A stretch of DNA of 57,283 nt from Leptospira weilii serovar Ranarum str. ICFT (GCF_000332415.1 NZ_AOHC02000042.1:1-57283), one strand, 5' to 3'. Counted from the first letter of the stretch, positions 23,211-54,470 are shown. Notes: generated by a model not told the origin, from the sequence alone. Numbers and translations are program-made.

Positions 23211-24143
23211 ATGAGCGCCTTAAGCGAAATAGCATTACAAATCGCTTCCGAAATTCGGAAAGTGAATCTTCGAGAAGATCAAAAAATTCCGACCTCGGAT
23301 ACTTTCTTAAAGGAATTGATGGGACTTTTTTCCAGGGAGCCGGACGAACTTCGAAATATTCTCGAAGCCCTCCGAGCGGCAAAAATCATATTCGTCATCA
23401 AGATCGTAATGCCGGAGGAAAAGTCGAGCAGGATGAGCGATCCGGGTGTGGACGCGTACGCCTATGCGGATCTCAAAATTCTGAACGACTTAAAATACTA
23501 CTCCGAAAAAAAATTAGAACGCCTCTACGAAGCGACTTATTATAAAAAGAAATCCCCTTCCACGATCACAAGAGAACTGTTTCCGAAAATTCGGGAACTA
23601 AACAACACTCCGATCGGACGTATGGTAAACATCGCCGTGATGCTCGAAGAGTATATACGGATGATGAACAACAATCCCGACGACTTTCAAGATGATTTTC
23701 GAACTCATAACATGGAAGACATCCTCGTCGCCAAAGGCGACAGTCCGAAGGAAGGAAAAGACATCCCCGACGGTTCTTTCGGTTCCCCACCTTTGTCAAA
23801 TTCTTTCGGACCGACTCTTTCTCACAGAGCGACGGATCGGATGGAGTTACCGGCCAATCTCAATCCGAACAGTCCTTGGGGGAGAATGGTTTCTAAATTT
23901 TCGATCGAATTTTTACTCAGAGTACATCTCAGAAAATGCGAGTTTGAAACGGTCCGCAAATTGATCACTTCCGGAAAGATCGTCGATGAGGAAAATCTTC
24001 GTTTGATCCGAGACAGTCTATTGAAGATGGAAAAAAATATCAACGTAGACAAGGTTCTCGCTTCTTATCTGGATGAAATGGTCGAACTCAGAAGACTCAC
24101 TCAAAGAAAACTCAATCTAATCGCCAAACCGAAGACGTTCTAG
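23211..24143 (+). CDS. Conserved-looking protein of unknown function
   Basis: The 310-residue product is soluble and mostly helical, with no signal peptide. The N-terminal 80 residues (IPTSDTFLKELMGLFSREPDELRNILEALRAAKIIFVI) resemble a winged-helix-like arrangement. The C-terminal 90 residues are helical and charged. The middle (residues 165-205) is Asp, Ser and Pro-rich and probably disordered. The gene follows the ABC permease by 76 bases and may be co-transcribed. I cannot name a function. Confidence 0.75.
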   Translation: MSALSEIALQIASEIRKVNLREDQKIPTSDTFLKELMGLFSREPDELRNILEALRAAKIIFVIKIVMPEEKSSRMSDPGVDAYAYADLKILNDLKYYSEKKLERLYEATYYKKKSPSTITRELFPKIRELNNTPIGRMVNIAVMLEEYIRMMNNNPDDFQDDFRTHNMEDILVAKGDSPKEGKDIPDGSFGSPPLSNSFGPTLSHRATDRMELPANLNPNSPWGRMVSKFSIEFLLRVHLRKCEFETVRKLITSGKIVDEENLRLIRDSLLKMEKNINVDKVLASYLDEMVELRRLTQRKLNLIAKPKTF

Positions 24144-24341
24144 GAATTAGGTTCTAGGGGTTAGGTTTTAGAACAATTTACAGAAGAGAAAGATTATACT
24201 TTGTTAAAGTCAGATCGCCCTTTTAGGAAAATCCCTCTGAATTCTAAACCCTGACCCCTAGTACATTACAGAAGAGGGAGATTCTGCCTTTATTAAAGCG
24301 CAATCAATCGATTAGGAAAATGTAACTGAATCCCGATAGTC
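24142..24341 (+). repeat. Intergenic repeat with heptad tails, copies 2 and 3
   Basis: The first copy (24142-24260) starts with TAGGTTCTAGGGGTTAGG and has core TTACAGAAGAGAAAGATTAT, then CTTTGTTAAAGTCAGATC and TAGGAAAATCCCTCT, and ends CTAAACCCTGACCCCTAG, complementary to its start. A second core follows at once (24264-24341: ATTACAGAAGAGGGAGATTC ... ATTAAAGCG ... TTAGGAAAATG). Copy 1 at 18952-19082 is inverted relative to these. Confidence 0.75.
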
Positions 24342-24359
24342 TAAGCTCTAATTTGAATA

Positions 24360-25623
<1,264 letters not shown>

Positions 25624-25808
25624 TGAAATTCTTTCTCCAGAAAACGATTTTGTTCATTCGCTAACATAATTGAGCGTGGAAATCGAACAAGCAAAAAGAA
25701 AAGCCGATTACCAAAACCCGGAACGGATCGTCAAATCTTCATCTTCATTCTTCCCATTCGATTTAAAAAACACTTTCAAAACGGACTCCGGCCTGAATCC
25801 TGTAAAAC

Positions 25809-27730
<1,922 letters not shown>

Positions 27731-27737
<7 letters not shown>

Positions 27738-27762
27738 ATTTAGAATATTCTAAATTTATAAT
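27731..27762. terminator. Perfect 32-base palindrome across two convergent stop codons
   Basis: The 16-base arm ATTATAAATTTAGAAT at 27731-27746 is followed directly by its exact reverse complement. It covers the nadE stop (27735-27737) and the stop of the minus-strand gene (27756-27758). As RNA it would form a long AU-rich hairpin in either direction, so bidirectional termination is likely. The core TTTAGAATATTCTAAA could also be a protein-binding site. Confidence 0.6.
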
Positions 27763-28457
27763 CCAGCTTGTTTGAATGCGTTTTCCCTTTCCCTTTGAAC
27801 CTGCTGGAGTTGATTTTTGATGGAATCCTGAATATTCTGGAGTTTCTTTTCGGTCTCTTCCTCACCGGAACCTTTTTGCAAGTCCACGAGATAATTGATG
27901 ATATCCATTCTATCCTGGGTTTGTTTTTGCATGTAATCGTAATGAGTTCGGATCTGATCGGGAGTGGCGGTCCTTGCGTAGACGTTTCTTGCGGCTTCTG
28001 CAACCCGACTTTCTTCCTGTTTTTTCGCATCCTTTTCCGCAGGACTTAACTTTTTAGGAATGAGTGAATTGTTGGGGAAACGTTCCCGAAGTTGGCTGAA
28101 ACGTTCCATCTCCTCGTTGGTATAGGCTTTGTTCGTCTGGGGATTTAAAGGATTGTCCGCGTCCGCGGCGTTCGGATCGTCTTCTTTGGCTCCTCCGTTT
28201 TCAGCTTCGATGTATTCTCCCTTGCCCGACTTGTAAAAGGAAGAATCAAAAATGGACTCGTTCGTTCTACCCCCGGAAGATCCGGAAGCGGAAGACGACG
28301 AACTTCCTTTTCCGCCTAAAAGAAGCGCGACGCTATCGGCCTCCTTGCTTTTTCTTTCTTTCTCTCCGGAATCTTCCGAAGAAAAAAGGATCCAAACCAG
28401 CGCCACCAGTGCGATGGAAATCCCAGAATAAACGACTAATTTACGAATGCTCACCAC
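27756..28457 (-). CDS. Membrane-anchored protein of unknown function
   Basis: A single N-terminal helix (LVVYSGISIALVALVWILF) anchors a 233-residue protein whose remainder is hydrophilic. After the helix comes a low-complexity Ser/Gly stretch (KGSSSSSASGSSGG), then an acidic region (ENGGAKEDDPNAADADNP), and finally about 100 residues of charged helix with coiled-coil character (YMQKQTQDRMDIINYLVDLQ). It may be a structural or adaptor protein on the outer face of the inner membrane. No domain is recognised. It is convergent with nadE. Confidence 0.75.
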   Translation of the reverse strand: MVSIRKLVVYSGISIALVALVWILFSSEDSGEKERKSKEADSVALLLGGKGSSSSSASGSSGGRTNESIFDSSFYKSGKGEYIEAENGGAKEDDPNAADADNPLNPQTNKAYTNEEMERFSQLRERFPNNSLIPKKLSPAEKDAKKQEESRVAEAARNVYARTATPDQIRTHYDYMQKQTQDRMDIINYLVDLQKGSGEEETEKKLQNIQDSIKNQLQQVQRERENAFKQAGL

Positions 28458-28481
28458 GAAAACGCTCCGGAATAAATTGGG

Positions 28482-28523
<42 letters not shown>

Positions 28524-28579
28524 TGAATCACGGAGTTCGTCTCTAATATTTGAGAAATCGGATCCTACGCAAGATAAAA

Positions 28580-30414
<1,835 letters not shown>

Positions 30415-30490
30415 GAACGTTACGGATAAACTGATTTTTTACCTCTATTTCAATTAGAAAGTCGCTAGGGTTATCCGGGAGACGACAACG

Positions 30491-31657
30491 ATGCCGATAC
30501 TCCCCGATTGGGTTCACTACACATTTCCTCCTAAAATCCACTTTGAAGCAGATTGCGGATACAAAGTGGGTAACTTCGTCAAAAACATCGGTTCCAGAAC
30601 CGTCATCTTTTCCACACAACAAGAACTGGAAAACATGGACGAACTTTCCGTCATCAAAACGAGTTTGGAAAAACATATCGACGGGGTCATCCTCTACGAC
30701 GACATCGTTAAGGAACCCACTCCGGAAGAATTGGATACCGCCGCTTACTTCGCAAAAATCGCAAACGCGGATTGTATCATCGGTTACGGCTCTTACGAAT
30801 CGATCAGCATGGCCAAACTCATCGCCTTACTCGTCACAAACGACGTCTTTGCGGTGGACATGATCACCGATAAGAAAATAAAACTTAAAAAACCGATTCC
30901 TCTCATTTTGATTCCGACCCACCCCGTTTTCGGTTTGGAATGTTCTCCGATCTCTACGATCCTTCTCGGAGACGAAAAAATTACGAAATATTTTTCTCAT
31001 GAACTTTTATTCCCCGAACTCATCATCGCCGATCCTAAGATTTCCTCGTTTATGAGTTCCATGGATATTTCCAAGGTCGGTGTGGGAATTTTGGCCGCGG
31101 CGGTGGATACGATCCTTTCCAAGTTTTCCACGGAACTTACGATCTCTTCCGCGCTCCGAGCGATCGAACTTTTGCAAAAGAACCTGATCCCTTCGATCCG
31201 AGATCCGAAAAACTTAAATTACAAAAACGGTCTTTACGCGGCCAGTCTTTTGACCGGAATCGCTCAGTCTTCCAGTTCTCTCGGACTTTGTTTCGCGCTT
31301 TCATTAGCAAGTGCGAATATTACAAATTTGGATATTTTTCAGTCCATGTCCATTCTTCTCCCGCACGTTATGGAATACAACCTGACCTCTTCCGCCGGTA
31401 AATATGTGATGATTGCGAGAGCCCTGGACGAAGACATCACCAATATTTCGGTGATCGAAGCCGCGATTAAGGCGGTGGAAGGAATTCGTAAAATTTTTAT
31501 CGAACTGAAAATTCCCCAAAGACTTTCCGAATACGAGGTGCGAAAGATGGACCTCCCTTCGATCGCGAATCTGGCGGCTTCGTTTCCGTTTTTGGATTCT
31601 CTCCCCAGGGAACTTCCCAAGAACGAAATCGAGACGATTTTAATCGCGGCGTTTTAA
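30491..31657 (+). CDS. Iron-containing alcohol dehydrogenase-like protein without metal ligands
   Basis: The 388-residue protein follows the Fe-ADH family fold: an N-terminal nucleotide-binding part with CIIGYGSYESISMAKLIALL in place of the GGGSxxDxAK loop, LILIPTHPVFGLECSP, and a C-terminal helical domain with SILLPHVMEYN (family LPHVMxFN). The metal site looks lost. In the GmDALaHaiE segment it has GVGILAAAVD, so Asp and His become Gly199 and Ala203. The two later His positions are Phe and Ile or Asp. It may be a non-catalytic or altered enzyme. It lies 76 bases after flgM. Confidence 0.75.
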   Translation: MPILPDWVHYTFPPKIHFEADCGYKVGNFVKNIGSRTVIFSTQQELENMDELSVIKTSLEKHIDGVILYDDIVKEPTPEELDTAAYFAKIANADCIIGYGSYESISMAKLIALLVTNDVFAVDMITDKKIKLKKPIPLILIPTHPVFGLECSPISTILLGDEKITKYFSHELLFPELIIADPKISSFMSSMDISKVGVGILAAAVDTILSKFSTELTISSALRAIELLQKNLIPSIRDPKNLNYKNGLYAASLLTGIAQSSSSLGLCFALSLASANITNLDIFQSMSILLPHVMEYNLTSSAGKYVMIARALDEDITNISVIEAAIKAVEGIRKIFIELKIPQRLSEYEVRKMDLPSIANLAASFPFLDSLPRELPKNEIETILIAAF

Positions 31658-31899
31658 GTTTTATCCTTCTTTTGAATTGTATACAAAACGATTTTGTCCA
31701 CATCGAAAGAAGGCGCATCACAGCCTGATACAGAATAATAACAAAACAGAGAACCGCTTAAACCTCGCAACCAAGAACGATTGTAGGTTTGCAGTCTAAG
31801 GATCCGATACAAAACAAATTGTACGAAGAGGTTTTTTCGATGAATCTTCATTCTTTCGCTATCCTTAGTTAAAAAGCTACGATATACATATCAACGAAC

Positions 31900-32619
31900 A
31901 TGAAACGAAAAATCCTTTTCATCCTTACGTCGATTGTATTCTTACTTTTAGGATTCGGTTTGTATCGAGCCTTGGATTCCGGTAAGATTTGGTTTGTAAC
32001 TCCTTCTCGGGAAACATATCCCGTGCGAGGAATCGATGTTTCCAATCATCAGGGCAAAATCAATTGGGCCTTAGTTCCAAAGTCGGAAGTATTCTTTGTT
32101 TATATTAAGGCGACAGAAGGCGGAGAGTTTCAGGATAAATCCTTCGCGTTCAATTGGAAGGAAGCAAAACGTCGGGGTTTTTTAGTCGGCGCTTATCATT
32201 TCTTTACGTTATGTAAATCCGGAAAGGAACAAGCGGAGAATTTTATACGAACCGTTCCCGCGAACTCCAACTCCCTCCCGCCGGTGATCGATTTGGAATT
32301 TGTAGGAAACTGTAAGGAAAGACCTCCGATCGAAAACGTTTCCGGCGAAATTCGGGATTTTTTAAACCGTGTCGATTTGGTTTACGGTAAAAAGACGATC
32401 CTCTATCTTACATACGAATTCATCGATCGATACGTCGGAACTGACTTTCAAGATCATCCGATTTGGATCCGGGATATATTCAAACATCCGAATACGTTTT
32501 CGGATCAGAGATGGATTCTTTGGCAGTATCACAATCGAGGGCATATTCCCGGAATTAGCGGTCCCGTGGATCTGAATGTCTTGAATGGAAGTCCGGAAAT
32601 TCTCACATTAGAGAAATAG
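31900..32619 (+). CDS. Glycoside hydrolase family 25 muramidase
   Basis: An N-terminal helix (LFILTSIVFLLLGFGLY) serves as signal or anchor. The rest matches GH25 lysozymes: RGIDVSNHQGKINW with the catalytic Asp at the start of the barrel, FVYIKATEGG, GFLVGAYHFF and the DxE pair in PPVIDLEFVG, ending WQYHNRG and DLNVLNG. It should cut the N-acetylmuramic acid to N-acetylglucosamine bond in peptidoglycan on the periplasmic side. At 239 residues it has no extra binding domain. Bactofilin and RecJ genes follow. Confidence 0.9.
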   Translation: MKRKILFILTSIVFLLLGFGLYRALDSGKIWFVTPSRETYPVRGIDVSNHQGKINWALVPKSEVFFVYIKATEGGEFQDKSFAFNWKEAKRRGFLVGAYHFFTLCKSGKEQAENFIRTVPANSNSLPPVIDLEFVGNCKERPPIENVSGEIRDFLNRVDLVYGKKTILYLTYEFIDRYVGTDFQDHPIWIRDIFKHPNTFSDQRWILWQYHNRGHIPGISGPVDLNVLNGSPEILTLEK

Positions 32620-32746
32620 TATTTTTAATTTAAAATCCGTTGGAAATGAAACTTCACAAGAAGGAATTTATTTTTATCGGAAATGTAAAAGATGCCTAAT
32701 AAATATAAAATCGTAAAAAAACATTTGAAACTGCCTCTTTGACCCT

Positions 32747-35006
<2,260 letters not shown>

Positions 35007-35141
35007 AGTTACTAAACGCCGCTGCGATTGATACGCCGCGAATTTTAGAGTTGGTCCCAAAACCGATCGAACGACTCGCAGGGAGTGAGGTTGAGTTTCA
35101 AACCGTAAGAACTCCTGCAAAACTTCGCGTTTAAAAAACGG

Positions 35142-35161
35142 AAACGAGTTTTTTTCGGTTC

Positions 35162-35174
<13 letters not shown>
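35142..35174 (-). terminator. Terminator of pcnB overlapping its last codons
   Basis: On the minus strand AAACGAGTT (35174-35166) pairs with AACTCGTTT (35150-35142), followed by a T-rich tract. The first arm encodes the last residues of pcnB, so the hairpin begins inside the coding region and encloses the stop codon. The rest of the gap 35007-35161 holds a fragment resembling the 139-base MITE-like element near 35047. Confidence 0.7.
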
Positions 35175-36668
<1,494 letters not shown>

Positions 36669-36669
36669 G

Positions 36670-37728
<1,059 letters not shown>

Positions 37729-37799
37729 ACCAAAGCTCCGAATTTCCCCTTTCGATTATGGGTTGATCGATTGTTGCAATCGAGAGTATTGGTTAGACT

Positions 37800-38729
<930 letters not shown>

Positions 38730-38751
38730 TCATAACGTGAGTTCGATGGTT

Positions 38752-38787
<36 letters not shown>

Positions 38788-38848
38788 CTTTCGGGAACAC
38801 TTGCGCTTTATTGTACGTAAAGTTCTAATCACTCGTCACTTGCCGCTT

Positions 38849-40225
38849 TTAAGGTTGTTTGAGCGTCCGGATCATCGTAGCCGTATCCTGATAATCCGTA
38901 TTCTTATACAAAAGATTCCCTTCCTCGTCCAAGATCACAAAAAACGGAAGCCCGATTTTTAATTCTTCGAAACGGGGATCTTTTGCATACGTTTCAAAAA
39001 TAGGATCCTGGTCTTTGATTTTTAAAAGGACCGCTCCCTGTAAGGCTTCGTTCAGGGCGGAATCGTTTTGTGTGAGTTCCTCGAAAGTTTTGCAGTTCGT
39101 ACACCAATCCGCATAAAAATCGATGAACACTTTTTTTCCGGTGTCCGTACCCTCCGCATACGCTTTAGAAGGAGATCGAAACCAGGAAAGATTTCCCTTC
39201 GTTTCTATTTCCGTTGAGGAATTGTTTCCCCCGAAATTCGGAACCAAAAGAATTACGAGCCCGGTCGCGGATAAAACGACTCCTCCGAGAAGGAGAGCCT
39301 TCTTCATTCTTACGTAACGATTCCATTCTTCCGGAAGAAAAAAATAGAGACAAAGAAGTATGAATAAGATTCCGAACGCAACCAAAGGAATCGATGAATC
39401 GGAAACTCCCCAACTTGAAAGCGATTTTTGAAAATACGTATAAGAAAAGTATAATACGAAAATTCCTAAAACCCATTGGATCCAACGCATCCACTTTCCC
39501 GACTTAGGAAGACTCAAACCGAAAACTCCGATCGTCAAAAACGGCAACCCAAGACCGAGTCCGAATAAGAACATCTTAAAAGACGCAAGAAACACGGAAT
39601 CGATCGAGATCGCACCGGAACCTGCCGTGATCTGTAAAAGAATCGCGACTACAACCGGACCGACGCAGGGAGAAGAAAGAAGCCCGGCCCCCATCCCCAA
39701 CAAAAACGTTCCGCTACGGCCTTGTCCGGCTTTTACTTCCTTGGGCTGAAAAAAAGGAAGATGGATCCAGTCCAGGGATCCAAGAGCCAATAAAAAAATC
39801 AAAATGGAAAGCGCGAGGTTGACGATCGGATAACGCAAGATCACGTTAAACGCCCCTCCGCTAAAACCGGCGATCAAACCGAAGGAAGTATAAACCGTAA
39901 CCAAACCGAAATAGTAAATCGCCGGGTGAAGAATTTTGGGAGAACCTTCTCCCCTCGCTCTTACGATTCCGACCGTGATCGGATACAACGGATAAACGCA
40001 GGGTAAGAGGCTCGCCAGGAACCCGCCCGCAATCAAAATAAAGCCGGTTGTCCAGTCAAAAGTTCCGCCGGAAACTCTTTCTCCAACGGATCTATGCAAC
40101 TCGGAAAACCAAGAACCGGGTAAACTTTCCGCGGAAAGAGGCAGGTTGGATCCCCAAAAAAATAGGATACTCAAAACCGCAAAACGAATTAGAAAATTCT
40201 TATATTGAAATATTTTAGATAACAC
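38849..40225 (-). CDS. dsbD: Thiol:disulfide interchange protein DsbD, short form
   Basis: The protein carries electrons from cytoplasmic thioredoxin through the membrane to periplasmic thiols. It has a signal peptide (residues 1-32), a membrane domain of eight helices and a C-terminal thioredoxin domain with the active site DWCTNCK. The two redox Cys of the membrane part are in [13 protein letters not shown] and [13 protein letters not shown]. The N-terminal DsbD-alpha domain is missing, so at 458 residues it is a shortened version. It would keep exported Cys proteins, such as apocytochromes, reduced. A link with the di-heme protein in this window is inferred. Confidence 0.9.
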   Translation of the reverse strand: MLSKIFQYKNFLIRFAVLSILFFWGSNLPLSAESLPGSWFSELHRSVGERVSGGTFDWTTGFILIAGGFLASLLPCVYPLYPITVGIVRARGEGSPKILHPAIYYFGLVTVYTSFGLIAGFSGGAFNVILRYPIVNLALSILIFLLALGSLDWIHLPFFQPKEVKAGQGRSGTFLLGMGAGLLSSPCVGPVVVAILLQITAGSGAISIDSVFLASFKMFLFGLGLGLPFLTIGVFGLSLPKSGKWMRWIQWVLGIFVLYFSYTYFQKSLSSWGVSDSSIPLVAFGILFILLCLYFFLPEEWNRYVRMKKALLLGGVVLSATGLVILLVPNFGGNNSSTEIETKGNLSWFRSPSKAYAEGTDTGKKVFIDFYADWCTNCKTFEELTQNDSALNEALQGAVLLKIKDQDPIFETYAKDPRFEELKIGLPFFVILDEEGNLLYKNTDYQDTATMIRTLKQP

Positions 40226-40715
40226 GAATCAAAAGACCCAAAAGATAAAAATTCGTTCCGAGAACTATGCTTCCGTTAAAAAATCAGAGGTCAACCTCAT
40301 TCCCGGTCAAACAAATCCCGAACTCGTAGTTTAGACTCGGAACCGATTTCAAAGGATTTTTTTTTGCCGAGTAGATCGCTTTTTTTAAAGCGGAATCTTT
40401 CGAACCGGACGCGCTCTTGAAACCTGTCCAAAACCTACAGTTGTAGGATTTATTCTCCGATTTCCTTTGAGGTTTTGAGGCGCGTGTAAGAAAGAAACAA
40501 AGAATCGCAGTTAAGCGTTGCACCGATTTTTTGACATCCCAATCGAACACGATTCGGACATTCCACAAACGTTCGTTTCCCGTAAAAGAGAGCGAATCGT
40601 CGATCGATCCGGAAATTAAGTTGTAGGTCGCCGATTCGAAATTGGAAAGAAGAGCTGATTTTTTGCGAACTTCCTCTCTCGCCTAAAAATTAAAATCTGC
40701 CGAAAATCATCTTGA
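40226..40715. other. Gene-free region with decayed repeat remnants
   Basis: No convincing gene is found; a 94-codon frame on the minus strand has no ribosome site or domain. The phrase GTCCAAAACCTACA near 40425 resembles the ends of the element at 19661-19799. CCTACAGTTGTAGG (40434-40447) forms a small hairpin. The promoters of the two divergent genes must lie here. Confidence 0.5.
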
Positions 40716-41435
40716 ATGCGCGTTGGAATCATCAGACTGCTCTGTATCCTTTTAGGAATCCTGTTGAACACAACTTCGATTTCCGCGGAAATCGATCTGG
40801 ATTATAACTACGAGTACGAGAAAAACGGGCCTTATACAAAATTCTCGGATTGGGTGCCCTACAAACTCCATAAATGGGAACCCAAATTTTTGGAAGATTA
40901 TTACCAGCTCTACGGACTCAAACTTCACTACAAGGAAAACGAGCTTAAGAGGGACATTTACTTTTTAAAGATCGGACTTAGGAAACGGTTCAGGCATCCC
41001 AAAAACGCGCTTTGTCCCGTAAAAGACGAGGAAGAATATTACAAATATCGCAATCTTCTTTTTATGCATATCAATCTGCAGATCATGCGTTCCTATATGA
41101 GAATCGCGTCCCAATTTGATAAACGACATCTCTACTTTTACAATCTGGATTTTGCGTACGACCTAAATCGTTCCTTCGAGGTCGCGGACGGATTTTACAA
41201 GGAAGCGATCCCCTATTGGAAAGAGGCGCAGAGATACGCGGATCGATCTTCCGAAATCGATTCCGATCTGGATCTAGGAACGATGGAAACCGAAAGATAC
41301 GAGATCATCACGGGAAAACTGGATTTCGGGAAGATCATCGAAGATCACCTGGCGCGTCTGGATAAAAAAAGAAACACGGTCAAAGAATATCTCGTCAAAC
41401 ATCCCGACGCAAACAAACCGTTTCTTGAACAGTAA
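40716..41435 (+). CDS. Secreted helical protein of unknown function
   Basis: The 239-residue product starts with a signal peptide (IIRLLCILLGILLNTTSISAE). The mature protein is strikingly rich in Tyr, Phe, Lys, Arg and Asp/Glu (YYQLYGLKLHYKENELKRD, RHLYFYNLDFAYDLNRSF), almost certainly all-helical, with one Cys (NALCPVKDEE). It could be a periplasmic structural or flagellar-sheath-type protein, but I do not recognise it. A strong terminator and glnA (convergent) follow. Confidence 0.75.
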   Translation: MRVGIIRLLCILLGILLNTTSISAEIDLDYNYEYEKNGPYTKFSDWVPYKLHKWEPKFLEDYYQLYGLKLHYKENELKRDIYFLKIGLRKRFRHPKNALCPVKDEEEYYKYRNLLFMHINLQIMRSYMRIASQFDKRHLYFYNLDFAYDLNRSFEVADGFYKEAIPYWKEAQRYADRSSEIDSDLDLGTMETERYEIITGKLDFGKIIEDHLARLDKKRNTVKEYLVKHPDANKPFLEQ

Positions 41436-41470
41436 TTTCCGCAAAGAATCGCAGGAGTTCCCACGTTTCA

Positions 41471-41524
41471 AGGGGTTAGGGGTTAGGAACTAGGGGTTAG
41501 GGGTTAGGAACTAGGGTGACCTTG
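41471..41524 (+). repeat. Tandem telomere-like repeat AGGGGTTAGGGGTTAGGAACT
   Basis: Two exact 21-base copies (41471-41491, 41492-41512) are followed by AGGGTGACCTTGCC. The same tail follows a similar unit at 54128-54165. The heptamer AGGGGTT is also seen in the tails of the repeat at 24142. The preceding GAGTTCCC...TTTCAAGGGGT is echoed near 49817. Confidence 0.75.
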
Positions 41525-41556
41525 CCAAAAATATCTTTCCTCAAAAGGCGCAAAAA

Positions 41557-41580
41557 AAAGCCCGAGAAACCTCGGGCTTT
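41557..41580. terminator. Strong bidirectional terminator between a plus gene and glnA
   Basis: AAAGCCCGAG (41557-41566), loop AAAC, and CTCGGGCTTT (41571-41580) make a perfect 10-base stem. It is preceded by an A-run and followed by TT, so transcripts from both sides would end here. glnA lies 51 bases beyond on the minus strand. Confidence 0.85.
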
Positions 41581-41631
41581 TTCATTTCTGAAATTGAAAC
41601 GGCGCCTCTCGAAAGTCGGCGCACATTTCGA

Positions 41632-43070
<1,439 letters not shown>

Positions 43071-43116
43071 TTTCGAGTATTAATCGCTAATCTCTAATTC
43101 AAGCGTAACTTGTTTC

Positions 43117-43133
43117 TGCACTTTCCGTGCAAA
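43117..43133 (-). promoter_or_regulatory. Nitrogen-control-like site upstream of glnA
   Basis: Read on the minus strand this is TTTGCACGGAAAGTGCA. It aligns with the sigma-54 promoter consensus TTGGCACGNNNNTTGCA with two differences, with the correct ten-base spacing to the GC at -12. It also contains TGCAC-N5-GTGCA, similar to an NtrC site though two bases shorter in the centre. It ends 64 bases before the start codon, leaving a leader of about 50 bases. Minus 24 has TG instead of GG, so activity is uncertain. Confidence 0.4.
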
Positions 43134-43241
43134 GATCGTACCATGCGGCTGAAATCCGATGATTTCCAAAAAAAGTTTGCGACCTTTTTTCCGCTCCGTT
43201 TTAGGAACGAGTCCGGAATCAAAGTAAAATTCCTTGAAAGG

Positions 43242-43294
<53 letters not shown>

Positions 43295-43326
43295 CATTGG
43301 CAACTAGCTCAAATTTCGTACAGCGT

Positions 43327-43365
<39 letters not shown>

Positions 43366-43379
43366 CGTTTGAGAAACCG

Positions 43380-44660
<1,281 letters not shown>

Positions 44661-44716
44661 CACGTCAATTCCCTTAAAAAAAATAGCACTGGACTCGATC
44701 GATTCGGGTCCAATCC

Positions 44717-44801
<85 letters not shown>

Positions 44802-44815
44802 TCAAGGAGAAGACA

Positions 44816-45100
<285 letters not shown>

Positions 45101-45115
45101 GTTTAAAACTTACTT

Positions 45116-47890
<2,775 letters not shown>

Positions 47891-47976
47891 AGTTTTTGTG
47901 TTTTTCATTCCCGGAAATTTCGAAGAAGATGATTCCAATTGACCAGATTTGGGCGGGGAATAGAATGCACCCTGGA

Positions 47977-53294
<5,318 letters not shown>

Positions 53295-53318
53295 GATATT
53301 CCTGATTTTTTTCGCAAC

Positions 53319-53801
53319 TCATTCGTAACGATTGGAGGATTTTAACGCTCGAGCGATCTCTTGCTGTGCGTCTTTTTTTTGCATGTCGTCCCGTTTATCG
53401 TGTAACTTTTTCGGCTTACCGACCGCAATCTCCACCTTCACTCGAAGGTTATTCTTAAAATAAACCTTGGTCGCGATGAGCACCAATCCTTTCTCTTTTA
53501 CCTGACGATCCAGCTTTTCGATTTCCTTCTTATGAAGAAGCAGCTTTCTCGGACGAATTTCGGGATGATTTGCGTATCCTCCGTTTTTATACGGAGTGAT
53601 GGAGAAATTTTCTAAAAAGACTTCGCCGTTTTTGATTTTGGCAAATGCGTCTGTGAGATTTCCTTTTTTTTCGCGAAGACTTTTGACTTCGGACCCTGAC
53701 AATACGATCCCCGCTTCGATGAATGAGATCAGCTCGAAGTTGAACTTGGCCTTTTTGTTGACCAAAGGTGAATGCCCGGATTCTTCTTTTTTGTTTGCCA
53801 T
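53319..53801 (-). CDS. smpB: tmRNA-binding protein SmpB
   Basis: SmpB escorts tmRNA to stalled ribosomes and is needed for trans-translation. The 160-residue protein shows [60 protein letters not shown] and the C-terminal tail [17 protein letters not shown], all family features. No tmRNA gene was recognised in this window. It heads the der-plsY unit on the minus strand. Confidence 0.95.
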   Translation of the reverse strand: MANKKEESGHSPLVNKKAKFNFELISFIEAGIVLSGSEVKSLREKKGNLTDAFAKIKNGEVFLENFSITPYKNGGYANHPEIRPRKLLLHKKEIEKLDRQVKEKGLVLIATKVYFKNNLRVKVEIAVGKPKKLHDKRDDMQKKDAQQEIARALKSSNRYE

Positions 53802-54127
53802 CTTATTTTTTTAAACCGACTTTGTCCGGTTCGATTTGGAATTCGTTTTAGAAAAAGAAATTCCTCTCGAATGCTCGTTGGTTGGACGAGCCAACTTTGT
53901 AAGAATTCCTAAAAACTGAAATCTTCTTTTATTCGTCGTTTTGAATTCAATCCGATTGTCTCTAAACCTGCTCGATTGGATTTAGGTCGACTCCATTTAC
54001 GTTCGACTTCTTTGTCGCACTATCCACTAAAACGTGAGAGTTCCCGCAGTCGCATCCTTTTTTTGCAGTCATAAGAACCGATGGATCGATTTTTGCAAAA
54101 TTCGCGAGGAACTCATGCTTCGAGTGA

Positions 54128-54165
54128 CTAGGGGTTAGGAATTAGGGGGTTAGGGTGACCTTGCC
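54128..54165 (+). repeat. Telomere-like repeat with AGGGTGACCTTGCC tail
   Basis: CTAGGGGTTAGGAATTAGGG leads into GTTAGGGTGACCTTGCC, matching the end of the tandem repeat at 41471-41524. Both occurrences end in TGACCTTGCC, so the tail is a fixed part of the element. Confidence 0.7.
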
Positions 54166-54179
54166 TAGGAGACGTTGAT

Positions 54180-54470
54180 CTAAACTAAAACGGTGAAGAA
54201 TTTCTTAGTCGATTCAGGATCTTCCATCCATTCCGCAACCCCCTGCGATCCGGGATAAAAACCTAAAGGGTCTTTTACTGAATCGACTCCCGGAACCTCC
54301 GGCGGGTATTTGGAATTTTTTATCGAGTAAAAAAAGACATTCCCAAAGGTCCGGATTGATCCGAACTTTGGCTCCGTACGATTCAAAAAGGAAATAACAC
54401 TCGAGATTACGACGGTCCTAGTTTTAGGAAGTTCGACGTTCGAATCGGGATCAAGCATACCTTTCGTCAA
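54180..54470 (-). CDS. Possible gene or gene remnant, unknown function
   Basis: The 96-codon frame starts at TTG 54470 (ATG 54458 is the alternative, giving 92 residues), with an in-frame stop shortly upstream. The product looks protein-like (DPDSNVELPKTRTVVISSVI, FGNVFFYSIKNSKYPPEV), but there is no ribosome site, domain or neighbour to support it. It could be the end of a decayed gene. Confidence 0.3.
   Translation of the reverse strand: MTKGMLDPDSNVELPKTRTVVISSVISFLNRTEPKFGSIRTFGNVFFYSIKNSKYPPEVPGVDSVKDPLGFYPGSQGVAEWMEDPESTKKFFTVLV

Noticed and set aside
40284..40568. 94-codon minus-strand frame in the dsbD upstream gap
   Set aside because: No ribosome site, no domain, and it overlaps decayed repeat fragments.
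41471..41512. Tandem repeat considered as a CRISPR array
   Set aside because: The units are directly adjacent with no spacers, and no cas gene is near.
53802..54179. Search for tmRNA next to smpB
   Set aside because: No tRNA-like ends or tag-reading frame could be recognised.
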